Part shown: in pieces, positions 8,804 through 16,770 of the stretch
How the letters are laid out: every line of letters starts with the position of its first letter
Numbering within the stretch: the stretch's first letter is position 1
From: Mycobacterium gordonae
GTDB taxonomy: Bacteria > Actinomycetota > Actinomycetes > Mycobacteriales > Mycobacteriaceae
Length of the DNA: 64,000 nt
Direction of reading: 5' to 3'
Assembly (NCBI RefSeq): GCF_017086405.1
Contig: NZ_CP070973.1
Coordinates: forward strand, 3,566,739-3,630,738
Translations under genes and position numbers: made by a program
Notes under the pieces: model-generated
Database searches by the model: none
What the model saw: only the letters and a program-made list of their open reading frames with translations
Told to the model about the DNA's origin: nothing

Positions 8804-10180
8804 ATGGAACGACTCAGTGGACTTGATGCTTTCTTCCTCTACATGGAGACACCGACGCAGCCGTTGAACGTCTGCTGCGTGCTGGAACTCGATACATCGA
8901 CGATGCCTTGTGGCTATACCTACGCCCGGCTTCGTGCTCTGCTGGCGCAGCACGTGCGGGCGGTGCCCGAGTTCCGGATGAAACTCGCTGATACGCAACT
9001 GAATCCGGACCACCCGGTGTGGGTGGACGATGAGAGCTTTGCGCTGCGGCGCCACCTGCACCGGGTCGCGGTGCCCTCACCCGGAGGACGCCGCGAACTG
9101 GCCGAGATCTGCGGACACATCGCGGGTCTTCCCCTGGACCGGGACCGTCCGTTGTGGGAGATGTGGGTGATCGAGTGCGGTGCCCGCGAACACGGGCTGA
9201 CGGTGGTGCTCAAGGTGCACCATGCCGTGGTCGACGGCGTCGCCGGGGCGAATCTGTTGGCCCAGCTGTGCAGCCTGGTCCCCGATGCTCCGGCACCGCA
9301 ACCGGTTGTGGGTGCCGGAGGTGCCAGTGCGCTACAGATCGCGGCCAGTGGACTGCTCAATGTGGCCAAGCGACCGTTGCGGCTGGCCACGGTGGTGCCC
9401 GCGACGATGATCACCCTCGCGCAGACCGTCCTGCGAGCGCGCGAGGGCCGCACCATGGCCGCACCGTTCAGTGCGCCGGCGACCGCATTCAACGGGCCGT
9501 TGACGCATCACCGCAACGTGGCCTTCACCCAACTCGATATGCGGGATATCAAGCGTGTCAAGGACCGGTTCGGGGTGACCGTCAACGACGTCGTGGTGGC
9601 ACTATGCGCCGGGGTGATGCGACGGTTCCTGCTCGAGCGTGACGAACTTCCCGACGTTCCGTTGGTCGCCACGGTGCCGGTCTCGGTGCGCGACAAGTCG
9701 CAGCGACCCGGCCGCAACCAGACCACGTGGATGTTTTGCCGCATGCAGACTCAGATCGCCGATCCCGCAGCTCGCCTCCGTGCCATCGCCGCGGGCAACA
9801 ACGCGGCCAAGGAACACACCGCGGCCATGGGGCCTACCCTCTTGCACGACTGGACCGAGTTCGGCGGGCCGACGATGTTCGGTGCGGCGATGCGGATCCT
9901 GCCCCGAATCCCGTTGAGCACCAGCCCCGCCTACAACATGATCTTGTCGAATGTGCCCGGACCGCAGGATCAGTTGTACTTCCTGGGCTGCGGGATCGAG
10001 TCGATGTATCCCCTGGGGCCGCTCCTTGGTGGTGCGGGTCTCAACATCACCGTCATGTCCCTCGACGGGGCGCTGGGCATCGGCATCATCTCCTGCCCGG
10101 ACCTGGTACCGGAGCTGTGGGCGATGGCCGACGCGTTCCCCGATGCACTCAAGGAGTTGCTGGTCTGCCGCAATCAATGA
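8804..10180 (+). CDS. WS/DGAT family O-acyltransferase (triacylglycerol synthase type)
   Basis: A 458-residue wax ester synthase/diacylglycerol acyltransferase. It begins MERLSGLDAFFLYMET, typical of the family, and carries the catalytic HHxxxDG motif as HHAVVDG at 139-145. The second domain keeps LSNVPGP and the C-terminal PDLVPELW. These enzymes transfer acyl-CoA to diacylglycerol or alcohols to make storage lipid. By position it matches Rv1760 of M. tuberculosis. The upstream 284 bases hold no gene that I can support. Confidence 0.9.
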   Translation: MERLSGLDAFFLYMETPTQPLNVCCVLELDTSTMPCGYTYARLRALLAQHVRAVPEFRMKLADTQLNPDHPVWVDDESFALRRHLHRVAVPSPGGRRELAEICGHIAGLPLDRDRPLWEMWVIECGAREHGLTVVLKVHHAVVDGVAGANLLAQLCSLVPDAPAPQPVVGAGGASALQIAASGLLNVAKRPLRLATVVPATMITLAQTVLRAREGRTMAAPFSAPATAFNGPLTHHRNVAFTQLDMRDIKRVKDRFGVTVNDVVVALCAGVMRRFLLERDELPDVPLVATVPVSVRDKSQRPGRNQTTWMFCRMQTQIADPAARLRAIAAGNNAAKEHTAAMGPTLLHDWTEFGGPTMFGAAMRILPRIPLSTSPAYNMILSNVPGPQDQLYFLGCGIESMYPLGPLLGGAGLNITVMSLDGALGIGIISCPDLVPELWAMADAFPDALKELLVCRNQ

Positions 10181-10291
10181 GCGCCGGCACAGCGACCGAC
10201 GGAAGCTGAACCGGCGCACCATCGGGGTGGTCTATGGCAGGTTATAGCCCGTGGAACGCTCCCAGACCGACGACCACCGAACGCGACGCTG

Positions 10292-11785
10292 GTGAAACGC
10301 CGGCAGTTCCCGGTGCCGTGGACGACGCGCGCCCTGCTGGTCTTGGCCGCGCTGTTTCCGAATGTGCTGGGGGCGGCGGTGATCGGGGTGACGACGTTCT
10401 GGGCCCTGCCTACCGGCCATGCGCTCAGCGAGCGGCATGTGCTGCGGCTCAACGTCCTGGCGATGACGCTCTACGTCGCGGTCGCAGCGCTGACCGCCAT
10501 CATCAGCGGACTCCTGGCGACCACCTACCGCAGTGACCACGACGAGGAGTCCGCGCGAAAACGGGTGTTGATGGCAATCCCGTCGCGCACCGCCGCTATC
10601 CACGGTGCGGTCTGGGTAGCCGCCGGTGTGATCCTGGTGGTGATCAATCTCGACGCGCCCTGGTTGGCGACGACGCTGGGTGTGTCGGTGTTGCTCGGCA
10701 GCTTCGTGACCACCGCGGTCGCCTACTGGTTGTGCACACGGATACTCCGGCCGTTCGTCGCCGAGGTGCTCACCCACAGCCCGCCGACCTCCGCACGCGG
10801 GCCTGGGCTGCGGCTGCGGGCGGTGTCGGCGTGGACGCTCGGTACCGGCGTCCCGCTGCTGCAGCTGCTGCTGGTCGGGGCCAGCGCGCTGGTCGTCGAC
10901 TATTCCGGGCGCCGGTTGGCCTACGTGGTGCTGGCTATCGGTGGCTGCGCTGCCGTGAGCGGGCTGGCGATCACCGCCTTCACCGGCGCGGTGAGCGCTG
11001 ATCCGATCGACGAGGTCCGGCGCGGGATGCGGCGCGTCGAACGTGGCGACTTCGACGCAACCGTGCCGGTGTTCGAGGCCTCCGAACTGGGCCTGCTACA
11101 GGCAGGTTTCAACACCATGGCGGCGGGACTGCGCGAACGCGAGCGGTTGCGGGACCTGTTCGGCCGTCACGTCGGGCGTGACGTCGCCCGCCTGGCCGAA
11201 CAGGGCGCTTCCGAGAACGGCGTCCACGCCGCCCTGGGCGGAGTCAGTTGCGAGGCTGCCGCGCTGTTCGTCGACCTGGTCGGCTCGTCCCGGCTGGCCG
11301 AGCGGATGCCACCGGAAGCCCTCGTCGCGCTGCTCAATGAGTTCTTCGCGGTGGTGGTTGACGTGGTCGAGCGCCACCAGGGACTCATCAACAAATTCGA
11401 AGGCGACGCCGCGCTGGCGATCTTCGGCGCCCCGATCGAATTGCCCGATTACGCGGGCGCGGCTCTGGCGGCGGCGCGCGAACTCGGCCGTCGGCTCAAT
11501 CGGTCGGAAATCAGAGCCGGCATCGGGGTGTCGGCGGGAACGGTGTTCGCGGGCAACATCGGCGAGTCCCGGCGGTACGAGTACACCGTCATCGGCGATC
11601 CGGTGAACGAGGCGGCCCGGCTCACCGAGGTGGCCAAGCAGCACGGCGGCGTGGCGGCGTCCGGCGCCGCGCGCCGATGCGCCGCGGACGACGAAGCACA
11701 GCACTGGCGCCTGCTCATGACCACCGTGCTGCGCGGCCGGGACAGCTCTACAGACATCGTCGTACCTAACGTGTGCGACGAATAA
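10292..11785 (+). CDS. Membrane class III adenylate cyclase with HAMP domain
   Basis: A 497-residue protein starting at GTG 10292. About six hydrophobic helices fill residues 12-235. A HAMP domain follows (ADPIDEVRRGMRRV ... FDATVPV), then the class III cyclase domain from about residue 310. The catalytic set looks complete: metal-binding Asp in VDLVGSS, Lys in NKFEGDA, second metal Asp in EGDAAL, the adenine-specifying Asp in IGDPVNEAAR, and transition-state Asn and Arg in the same motif. It should make cAMP. The layout resembles the Rv1318c-Rv1320c/Rv3645 group. The downstream gene is convergent. Confidence 0.88.
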   Translation: MKRRQFPVPWTTRALLVLAALFPNVLGAAVIGVTTFWALPTGHALSERHVLRLNVLAMTLYVAVAALTAIISGLLATTYRSDHDEESARKRVLMAIPSRTAAIHGAVWVAAGVILVVINLDAPWLATTLGVSVLLGSFVTTAVAYWLCTRILRPFVAEVLTHSPPTSARGPGLRLRAVSAWTLGTGVPLLQLLLVGASALVVDYSGRRLAYVVLAIGGCAAVSGLAITAFTGAVSADPIDEVRRGMRRVERGDFDATVPVFEASELGLLQAGFNTMAAGLRERERLRDLFGRHVGRDVARLAEQGASENGVHAALGGVSCEAAALFVDLVGSSRLAERMPPEALVALLNEFFAVVVDVVERHQGLINKFEGDAALAIFGAPIELPDYAGAALAAARELGRRLNRSEIRAGIGVSAGTVFAGNIGESRRYEYTVIGDPVNEAARLTEVAKQHGGVAASGAARRCAADDEAQHWRLLMTTVLRGRDSSTDIVVPNVCDE

Positions 11786-11804
11786 CGTTGCGGTGCTCGA
11801 TATT

Positions 11805-12188
11805 TCAGTATGGATAACCAGGGCTGGTACTCAGCACGTCGACCGCGGCGTTGATATTGGGGACCACGGTTGCTCCGTACCGGGCCACGATCTGATGCAA
11901 CGACCGGGTGATGTGGGGCCCGACGGCGTCGGCCGGCAGGATGTCCTCGGCGATCACGATGGCGTTCACCACGTGCGCCGCGAGCAACCGTCCGTCGCGA
12001 GCGACCTCGTAGCGCCAGTCGCCGATCTGCACTCGCTCGGGGCTGGAGGAGAAAAATCCACGCCGGGCCGGCGTGTGAATCACCCCGGGCAGCCCGGCGA
12101 ACACCTTCACGACCATCGCGATACCGCCGGGGCCGGCGAGCGCGCCCGCGATGGTGCGACTGACCCGCTCGGCGTCGAACTCGTACAT
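11805..12188 (-). CDS. Conserved mycobacterial protein (Rv1761c-like)
   Basis: A 127-residue protein starting at ATG 12188, which overlaps the stop of the upstream gene (ATGA). Sequence features are AGPGGIAMVVKVFAGLPG at about residue 13-30 and DWRYEVARDGRLLAAHVVNAI in the middle. There is no signal peptide or obvious catalytic motif. Length and place next to the two-domain YbjQ-like gene match Rv1761c from memory. Function unknown. Coupling to the upstream gene suggests the two act together. Confidence 0.7.
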   Translation of the reverse strand: MYEFDAERVSRTIAGALAGPGGIAMVVKVFAGLPGVIHTPARRGFFSSSPERVQIGDWRYEVARDGRLLAAHVVNAIVIAEDILPADAVGPHITRSLHQIVARYGATVVPNINAAVDVLSTSPGYPY

Positions 12189-12981
12189 CAGCTGTCCATC
12201 GGCAGCACGAACGTCGGCTTGATGGTTTCCCCGCTTCCGGTGCGGCGCACCGCGGTTCCCGCGGTGTAGAACTCCACCGTGTGGTGTCCCCACGCGTAGT
12301 TCGAGATGGCGAAGTGCACGCCCACCACCCCGTTGGCGCCGTCGCGCTCGGCCTCGGTCTGCATGCGCGACATCGCCAGCTCACGCGCCTGGTAGTTGCC
12401 CTGCGTCCACTGCGGCATCTCCATGTTGCGGCCGATCTGCTTGAGGGTCTGCATGAACCCCTGCACGGCGATGTGGAACACGCAATTGCCCATTACGAAG
12501 GCGACCGGTGTGTAGCCCGAGCGCAGCAGGGTCACCATGTCTTGCCCAGAGAGGTGGCTGGAGAACGCCTGTCCGTTCGGACGCCGGTACGCCCCGGGCT
12601 TCTCGGTGTAGCGGACCGCGGTGCCGACCGCCATGAACTCCAGATGTTCACCCCCTCGCCGTGATGCCGCCAGTTCAGGCGGACGCCGACGATACCGTCG
12701 GCGTGCAGCGCGTCGGCCTCAGCTTGCATGCGCGCCATGGCATTCCACCGGGCGCGATACGTCGCCTCGGTCAGCACTCCCAGTTCTTGCTGCTGCCGCA
12801 AACCGGTTCCGGAGAACTGGAAACCGACGTGATACACCGAGACGCCCATCACCAGCTCGATCGGTTCGAACCCGGCTCCGTGCAGCAGTGCGAACTCGTT
12901 GATCGACAAGTCGGACGTCCACGACTTGGCGGCGTGCGATAACCGTTCGCTGGCTACCGGATCGAGCGAGCCTGGTTCCAT
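12188..12981 (-). pseudogene. Tandem YbjQ-like (heavy-metal-binding domain) protein split by a -1 frameshift (Rv1762c-like)
   Basis: Two reading frames together encode a protein of about 264 residues with two homologous YbjQ-like domains. The first frame runs from ATG 12981 (MEPGSLDPVASERL) through MGVSVYHVGFQF and DGIVGVRLNWRHHGEGVNIW. The second continues as EFMAVGTAVRYTE, then MGNCVFHIAVQG and NGVVGVHFAIS. They join if one G is restored in a short G run (C run on the plus strand) at 12640-12641, giving tgg gag ttc. The second half has its own ATG at 12634, so a shorter protein could be made. A sequencing indel is equally possible. The gene is coupled to the Rv1761c-like gene. Confidence 0.75.
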
Positions 12982-13017
12982 GCGCGGGCGTCCCTTCTGT
13001 CGTTTGCGACAGCGTAC

Positions 13018-13227
13018 CTACCGACGGGCCGCGGAAGGAGTAAGCGTGATCGCCTCTTCCGGGCAGTTCTGCGCTCCGGTGAGCGCCTGCTGCTCTTGGT
13101 CTCCGGAGACGTCCTGAACAAGCACGACGCAGTGGCCGACGTCGTCGGAGTCATAGATGTGCGGCGCCAGCGAATAGCAACGACCGTGACCCACACAACG
13201 GTCGGCGTCTACGGCTACCCGCGTCAT
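13018..13227 (-). CDS. 3Fe-4S ferredoxin, P450 partner
   Basis: A 69-residue ferredoxin whose ATG at 13227 overlaps the P450 stop (ATGA). The cluster motif is C11-VGHGR-C17, that is CxxHxxC with His replacing a fourth Cys, followed by C55-P, typical of actinobacterial 3Fe-4S ferredoxins. It should carry single electrons to the P450 encoded immediately upstream. No ferredoxin reductase lies in this two-gene unit, but one is encoded 3 kb away at 16767-18170. Confidence 0.9.
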   Translation of the reverse strand: MTRVAVDADRCVGHGRCYSLAPHIYDSDDVGHCVVLVQDVSGDQEQQALTGAQNCPEEAITLTPSAARR

Positions 13228-14408
13228 CGCGCCGGCGCCGGAAAGGTCAGTGGCAGCGCTTCGACCGAGCGCAAAGCAGCCGTGTACTTCAGCTCGGTGC
13301 CGGGCGGTATCTCGTAGTCGGGGATGCGCCGATGGAACTCGCGCAGTGCGACCCGAAGTTCCATGCGCGCCAGGTGGGACCCCAGGCAGCGGTGCGGGCC
13401 CCCGCCGAACGCGCGGTGCCGGTTCGGACTCCGGCTGAAGTCCACCCGCTCGGGGTCGGTGAACTCGGCCGGATCGGTGTTGGCCGCGCCGAGCAACGGG
13501 CTGACCCGCTCGCCTCTGCTGATGGGGCACCCACCGACCTCGACGTCCTGCATGGCGACTCGGGCGACTCCGGGCACGGGTGTCTCCCACCGCAGCAATT
13601 CCTCGATGGCGTGCGGCAGAATGTCAGGCTGCTCGACCAGCTGTCGACGATGGTCCGGATGTCGCCCCAGGTACACGAAGAAGCAGTCCAGCGAGTCCGT
13701 CACCGTGTCCAGGCCGGCGATCAGGAAGAGAAAGCAGATGTCGAGCAGCTCCTCGCGTGACAGCGCCGCACCGCCGTCCTCCTTGAAGTGCGTCGCGATC
13801 ATCGCTGACAGCAGATCGTCGCGAGGGTGCGCGATGTGGTCGTCGATGGCGCGCTCGAAATATTCGTAGATCTGTTCGGCGACGTCGGCCGACGCCTCGT
13901 GGCGATCGTCGTAACCGGTGGATCCCGCCGGCCGGATGACGCCGTCTTTCCATTCCAGGAACTTGTCGAGGTCCTCCAGCGGCAGGCCGAGCAGCTGCAG
14001 AAACACCGTGCACGGCAGCGGCACGGCGAACTCTTCGTGGAAGTCACACGAGCCGCGGTCCGCGAAGCGGTCGATCATCTCGTTGACCAGCGCGGTGACC
14101 TGCGGTTCCCGCCGAGCCATCTCGCGCGGGGTGAACAGCGGATCCAGAATGCGGCGGTACTTGGCATGCTCGGGCGGATCGACCTGCAGCGGAATCAGCG
14201 GCCGCAGATTGCCCAGATCGACCGCGTCCATGTTCGACGAAAACAAGTCCGTGCGCTTGAGGGCCATCTCGATGTCCGAAAGCCGGCTGAGCACCACCGC
14301 TTGGGGTGACCGGAACACCGGGGCCGATTCCCGCAGCGCCTTGTACATGGGCTGAGGTTCGGCAAGACCCATCACAGCCTGGTCGACGAATGATTCCGCT
14401 TCTGTCAT
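13224..14408 (-). CDS. Cytochrome P450
   Basis: About 394 residues from ATG 14408; an upstream in-frame GTG/ATG region would add only seven residues. Oxygen-binding helix motif AGLDT is at 231-235, the ExxR pair is E270/R273, and the heme loop FGGGPHRC has Cys341. There is no membrane anchor, so it is a soluble bacterial monooxygenase fed by a ferredoxin. It forms a coupled pair with the ferredoxin gene that follows. Family number and substrate cannot be told from sequence alone. A perfect 6-2-6 palindrome sits 58 bases upstream of the start and may be its operator. Confidence 0.9.
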   Translation of the reverse strand: MTEAESFVDQAVMGLAEPQPMYKALRESAPVFRSPQAVVLSRLSDIEMALKRTDLFSSNMDAVDLGNLRPLIPLQVDPPEHAKYRRILDPLFTPREMARREPQVTALVNEMIDRFADRGSCDFHEEFAVPLPCTVFLQLLGLPLEDLDKFLEWKDGVIRPAGSTGYDDRHEASADVAEQIYEYFERAIDDHIAHPRDDLLSAMIATHFKEDGGAALSREELLDICFLFLIAGLDTVTDSLDCFFVYLGRHPDHRRQLVEQPDILPHAIEELLRWETPVPGVARVAMQDVEVGGCPISRGERVSPLLGAANTDPAEFTDPERVDFSRSPNRHRAFGGGPHRCLGSHLARMELRVALREFHRRIPDYEIPPGTELKYTAALRSVEALPLTFPAPAR

Positions 14409-14465
14409 ACAGCCAGCCTGACACCGCACCGAGCGGCGGGCAATCCTTGTCTTGTAAAAATACGT

Positions 14466-14479
14466 AAGTTAGATAACTT
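14466..14479. promoter_or_regulatory. Palindrome AAGTTA-GA-TAACTT upstream of the P450-ferredoxin operon
   Basis: The 14 bases form a perfect inverted repeat with 6-base arms and a 2-base centre in an AT-rich patch. They start 58 bases upstream of the P450 start codon. This is typical placement for a TetR-type operator near the promoter. The regulator is not identified. Confidence 0.5.
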
Positions 14480-14572
14480 GGCGTCGCGACCGTCGTCCTT
14501 CGGCGCACATCACAAATATTGAAGGCCGACATCGGGAAGTTGGATTGCGTGTCAGAAATATGTGGCAGCGGC

Positions 14573-14612
14573 CCCGGGTTACCTCGAGGGCACCCGGGTT
14601 AACTTGAGGGCA
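14573..14612. repeat. Two copies of a 20-bp direct repeat
   Basis: The units cccgggttacctcgagggca and cccgggttaacttgagggca are adjacent and match at 18 of 20 positions. They lie between the P450 promoter region and the LLM pseudogene. Function unknown; it could be a small tandem duplication. Confidence 0.6.
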
Positions 14613-14819
14613 GAGGTATCGATGAACCGCGCGGGGCAACGGGGGCCGGCGCGAAATCGCCAGCGAGCGACGGCAAGCGCGCCTGAACTGTCCCAATTCG
14701 TCACGACTACAAGAGGTTTGAATGACATCACCGCGCCGGATCCGGGTCGGGGCCCAACTGCGTCCGGGGGCACACCCAGCTATGCCGCGTCGCGTCAAGC
14801 GGTATGCGAGTCTGAGGCC

Positions 14820-15504
14820 ATGGGCACCGACGTGATATTCGGTTGCGACCACTTCCATCAGCCGGTGCCCGGCCAGCACGGATGGCACCAACTTCGAAGG
14901 ATGGACGGCCCTGGCTGCGTGGGGCGAGTTGATCTCACGAGCCGAGATCGGACTGCCGGTCACCGGTTCGGGATACCGCAACCCGGACCTGCTGGCCGAT
15001 ATGGCGCGGACCGTGGACCACATCAGCGGCGGTCGGCTCATTCTGGGGCTCGGCGCCGGCTGGTACGAAAAGGAAGACACCACATACGGATACGACTACC
15101 CGAGTGCGGGCGATCGGTTCCGGGAGCTGGTCGAGGGGCTGGCGCGGATCGAGTATCGACTGGCGCGGCTCATTCCGCCGCCGCTACGGGAGATTCCGAT
15201 CCTCATCGATGGATCCGGCGACAACAAGACCCTGCCGCTGATCGCGGGCTTCGCCGACATCTGGCACAGCGCCGCGCCCCTCGATGAATTCCGCCGCGCT
15301 GACAACCTGCTCAAGTCCTATGCCGAAGCGGCGCAACGCGACGATTCGGCAATCGAGCGAGCGGTGTTGTGGCGCGGCCCCAGTGATGCCGATCTGTACC
15401 ACAAAGAGGGTGCGACGCTGTTCACCGTGGAGCTCACGCCGAATGAAAACGGTTATGACTTGACCGCTCTCGCGGAGTTGATCGCCTGGCGCGACGGGGT
15501 GTAG
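14820..15504 (+). pseudogene. Decayed LLM-class (F420-dependent) oxidoreductase
   Basis: The N-terminus of an LLM flavin/F420 oxidoreductase is visible from ATG 14820 (MGTDVIFGCDHFHQPVPG) in one frame. The rest is in another frame from about 14881: DGTNFEGWTALAAW, GYRNPDLLADMARTVDHIS, GGRLILGLGAGWYEKE, then a divergent C-terminal half to the TAG at 15504. About 50-70 residues expected between the two parts are missing, and the frame changes at the junction. An internal deletion plus frameshift has therefore inactivated the gene. A shorter product from GTG/ATG near 14929 is possible but would lack the N-terminal strand and cofactor residues. Confidence 0.8.
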
Positions 15505-15513
15505 GCGCTGGTG

Positions 15514-16770
15514 TCAGTCGCGGATCCCGTCGACCTCGACCGGCAGATGCAGGGGACCGCGGAAGATCTGGCTGCGTCGGTACGGCGGCGGATCGACCAC
15601 CAGACGCGGATTGTCCGCTCGGCGCAGGAACGTTTCCAGTGCCAGATTCACCTCCAGCCGGGCTAGGGGACCGCCCATGCAGGTGTGGATGCCGCTGCCC
15701 CAGCCGAAGTGCTCGTTGTCCGGGCGTTGCGGGTCGAATCTGCCGGGGTCGGGGAAGCGCGCCGGGTCGCGGTTGGCGGCGCTGTACATCAGATGCACCG
15801 CGGCACCTTTGCGGATCACGGTGCCGGCGATCTCGATGTCATCGGTGGCGCTGCGACTGGGGAAGAACTGCACGGCAGACTGCAGGCGCTGTACTTCCTC
15901 GATCGCCCGCGGGATGAGCTCGGGACGTTGCCGCAGCAGGTCGAAGGATCCGGGATTGCGCAGCAGGGTCAGCACGCAGTTCGAGATGGTGTTCACCGTC
16001 GAGTCGTGGCCGGCGATCAGCAGCAGTTGCGCGTTGGACAGCGCCTCCTGCGGCGACATCGCACCGTCGGGCCCGTCGGTGTCGTTGACCAGATTGGACA
16101 GCAGGCAGTCGGCCGGATGGTGCAGGTAGCCGTCGATCAACTCGGCGAGATAGCGGCGCAGCGCCTCCCCGCTGGTGCGGCCTTTCTCAACGCGCGCCCT
16201 GCCTTCGTCGGTAGCCGCGTCCGGCCCGAGGTCCAGCCCGGACAGCATGTCGTAGATCCAGGCGTGAAAGGTGGGCTCATCCTGCAGCGGCACACCCAGG
16301 ATCCGGCAGATCACCATGACGGGAACCGGGTACGCATAGTCGTTCACCACGTCAAAACGCGTACTGCCGTTGGCTTTCAACCCGTCGAGCAGTCTGTTGC
16401 ACAGTGCCGAGATGCTCGGCTCGGTGGCAGGGATCACCCCCGGAGAGTGCGGAGGCCCGAAGTGCCGCATCACCTGTCGGCGGGCGCGGTCGTGATCGGG
16501 TGGATCGGAGACGATGATGCTCTGCTGGTGGCCGTAGTGCCCGAGGTCTTCGACCTCGGGATCCTGTCCGCCGCGTAGCGGGCTGCGCCGGATGTCGGAG
16601 CTGATCCGGGGATCATGAGCAAGTGCGAGCAGTTCCCGGTAGCCCGTGACGACGTAGAGATCGTCGGCTACCTGGACGACCGGTGTCTTGCGCAGTTCGT
16701 CGAAGAACGGGTAGGGGTCGGCGCGGTTGTCGTATGTCATCGCCGCGGCCCAGACTTCTCGTGCGGTCAT
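15514..16770 (-). CDS. Cytochrome P450, third gene of a ferredoxin/reductase/P450 operon
   Basis: A 418-residue soluble P450. The I-helix motif AGHDST is at 253-258, ExxR at E292/R295, and the heme loop FGWGSGIHTC carries Cys364. The ATG at 16770 overlaps the stop of the ferredoxin reductase gene (ATGA), so a full electron-transfer chain is encoded in one coupled operon. The substrate is unknown. The genomic setting, with a Rieske oxygenase, KstD-like flavoprotein and CoA-pathway enzymes, suggests hydroxylation of a hydrophobic carbon source. Confidence 0.92.
   Translation of the reverse strand: MTAREVWAAAMTYDNRADPYPFFDELRKTPVVQVADDLYVVTGYRELLALAHDPRISSDIRRSPLRGGQDPEVEDLGHYGHQQSIIVSDPPDHDRARRQVMRHFGPPHSPGVIPATEPSISALCNRLLDGLKANGSTRFDVVNDYAYPVPVMVICRILGVPLQDEPTFHAWIYDMLSGLDLGPDAATDEGRARVEKGRTSGEALRRYLAELIDGYLHHPADCLLSNLVNDTDGPDGAMSPQEALSNAQLLLIAGHDSTVNTISNCVLTLLRNPGSFDLLRQRPELIPRAIEEVQRLQSAVQFFPSRSATDDIEIAGTVIRKGAAVHLMYSAANRDPARFPDPGRFDPQRPDNEHFGWGSGIHTCMGGPLARLEVNLALETFLRRADNPRLVVDPPPYRRSQIFRGPLHLPVEVDGIRD

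Larger units (their letters stand above)
14409..14819. other. Intergenic region between P450 and LLM pseudogene
   Basis: About 410 bases without a supportable gene. The part nearest the P450 is AT-rich (cttgtaaaaatacgtaagtt) and contains a perfect inverted repeat. Further on there is a 20-bp direct repeat in two copies. The rest looks like unconstrained sequence leading into the decayed LLM oxidoreductase. Confidence 0.6.

Noticed and set aside
14929..15504. Treating the LLM fragment as an intact 191-residue gene
   Set aside because: Family-conserved sequence continues upstream in frame without a start and the N-terminus is found in another frame, so it is a broken gene.
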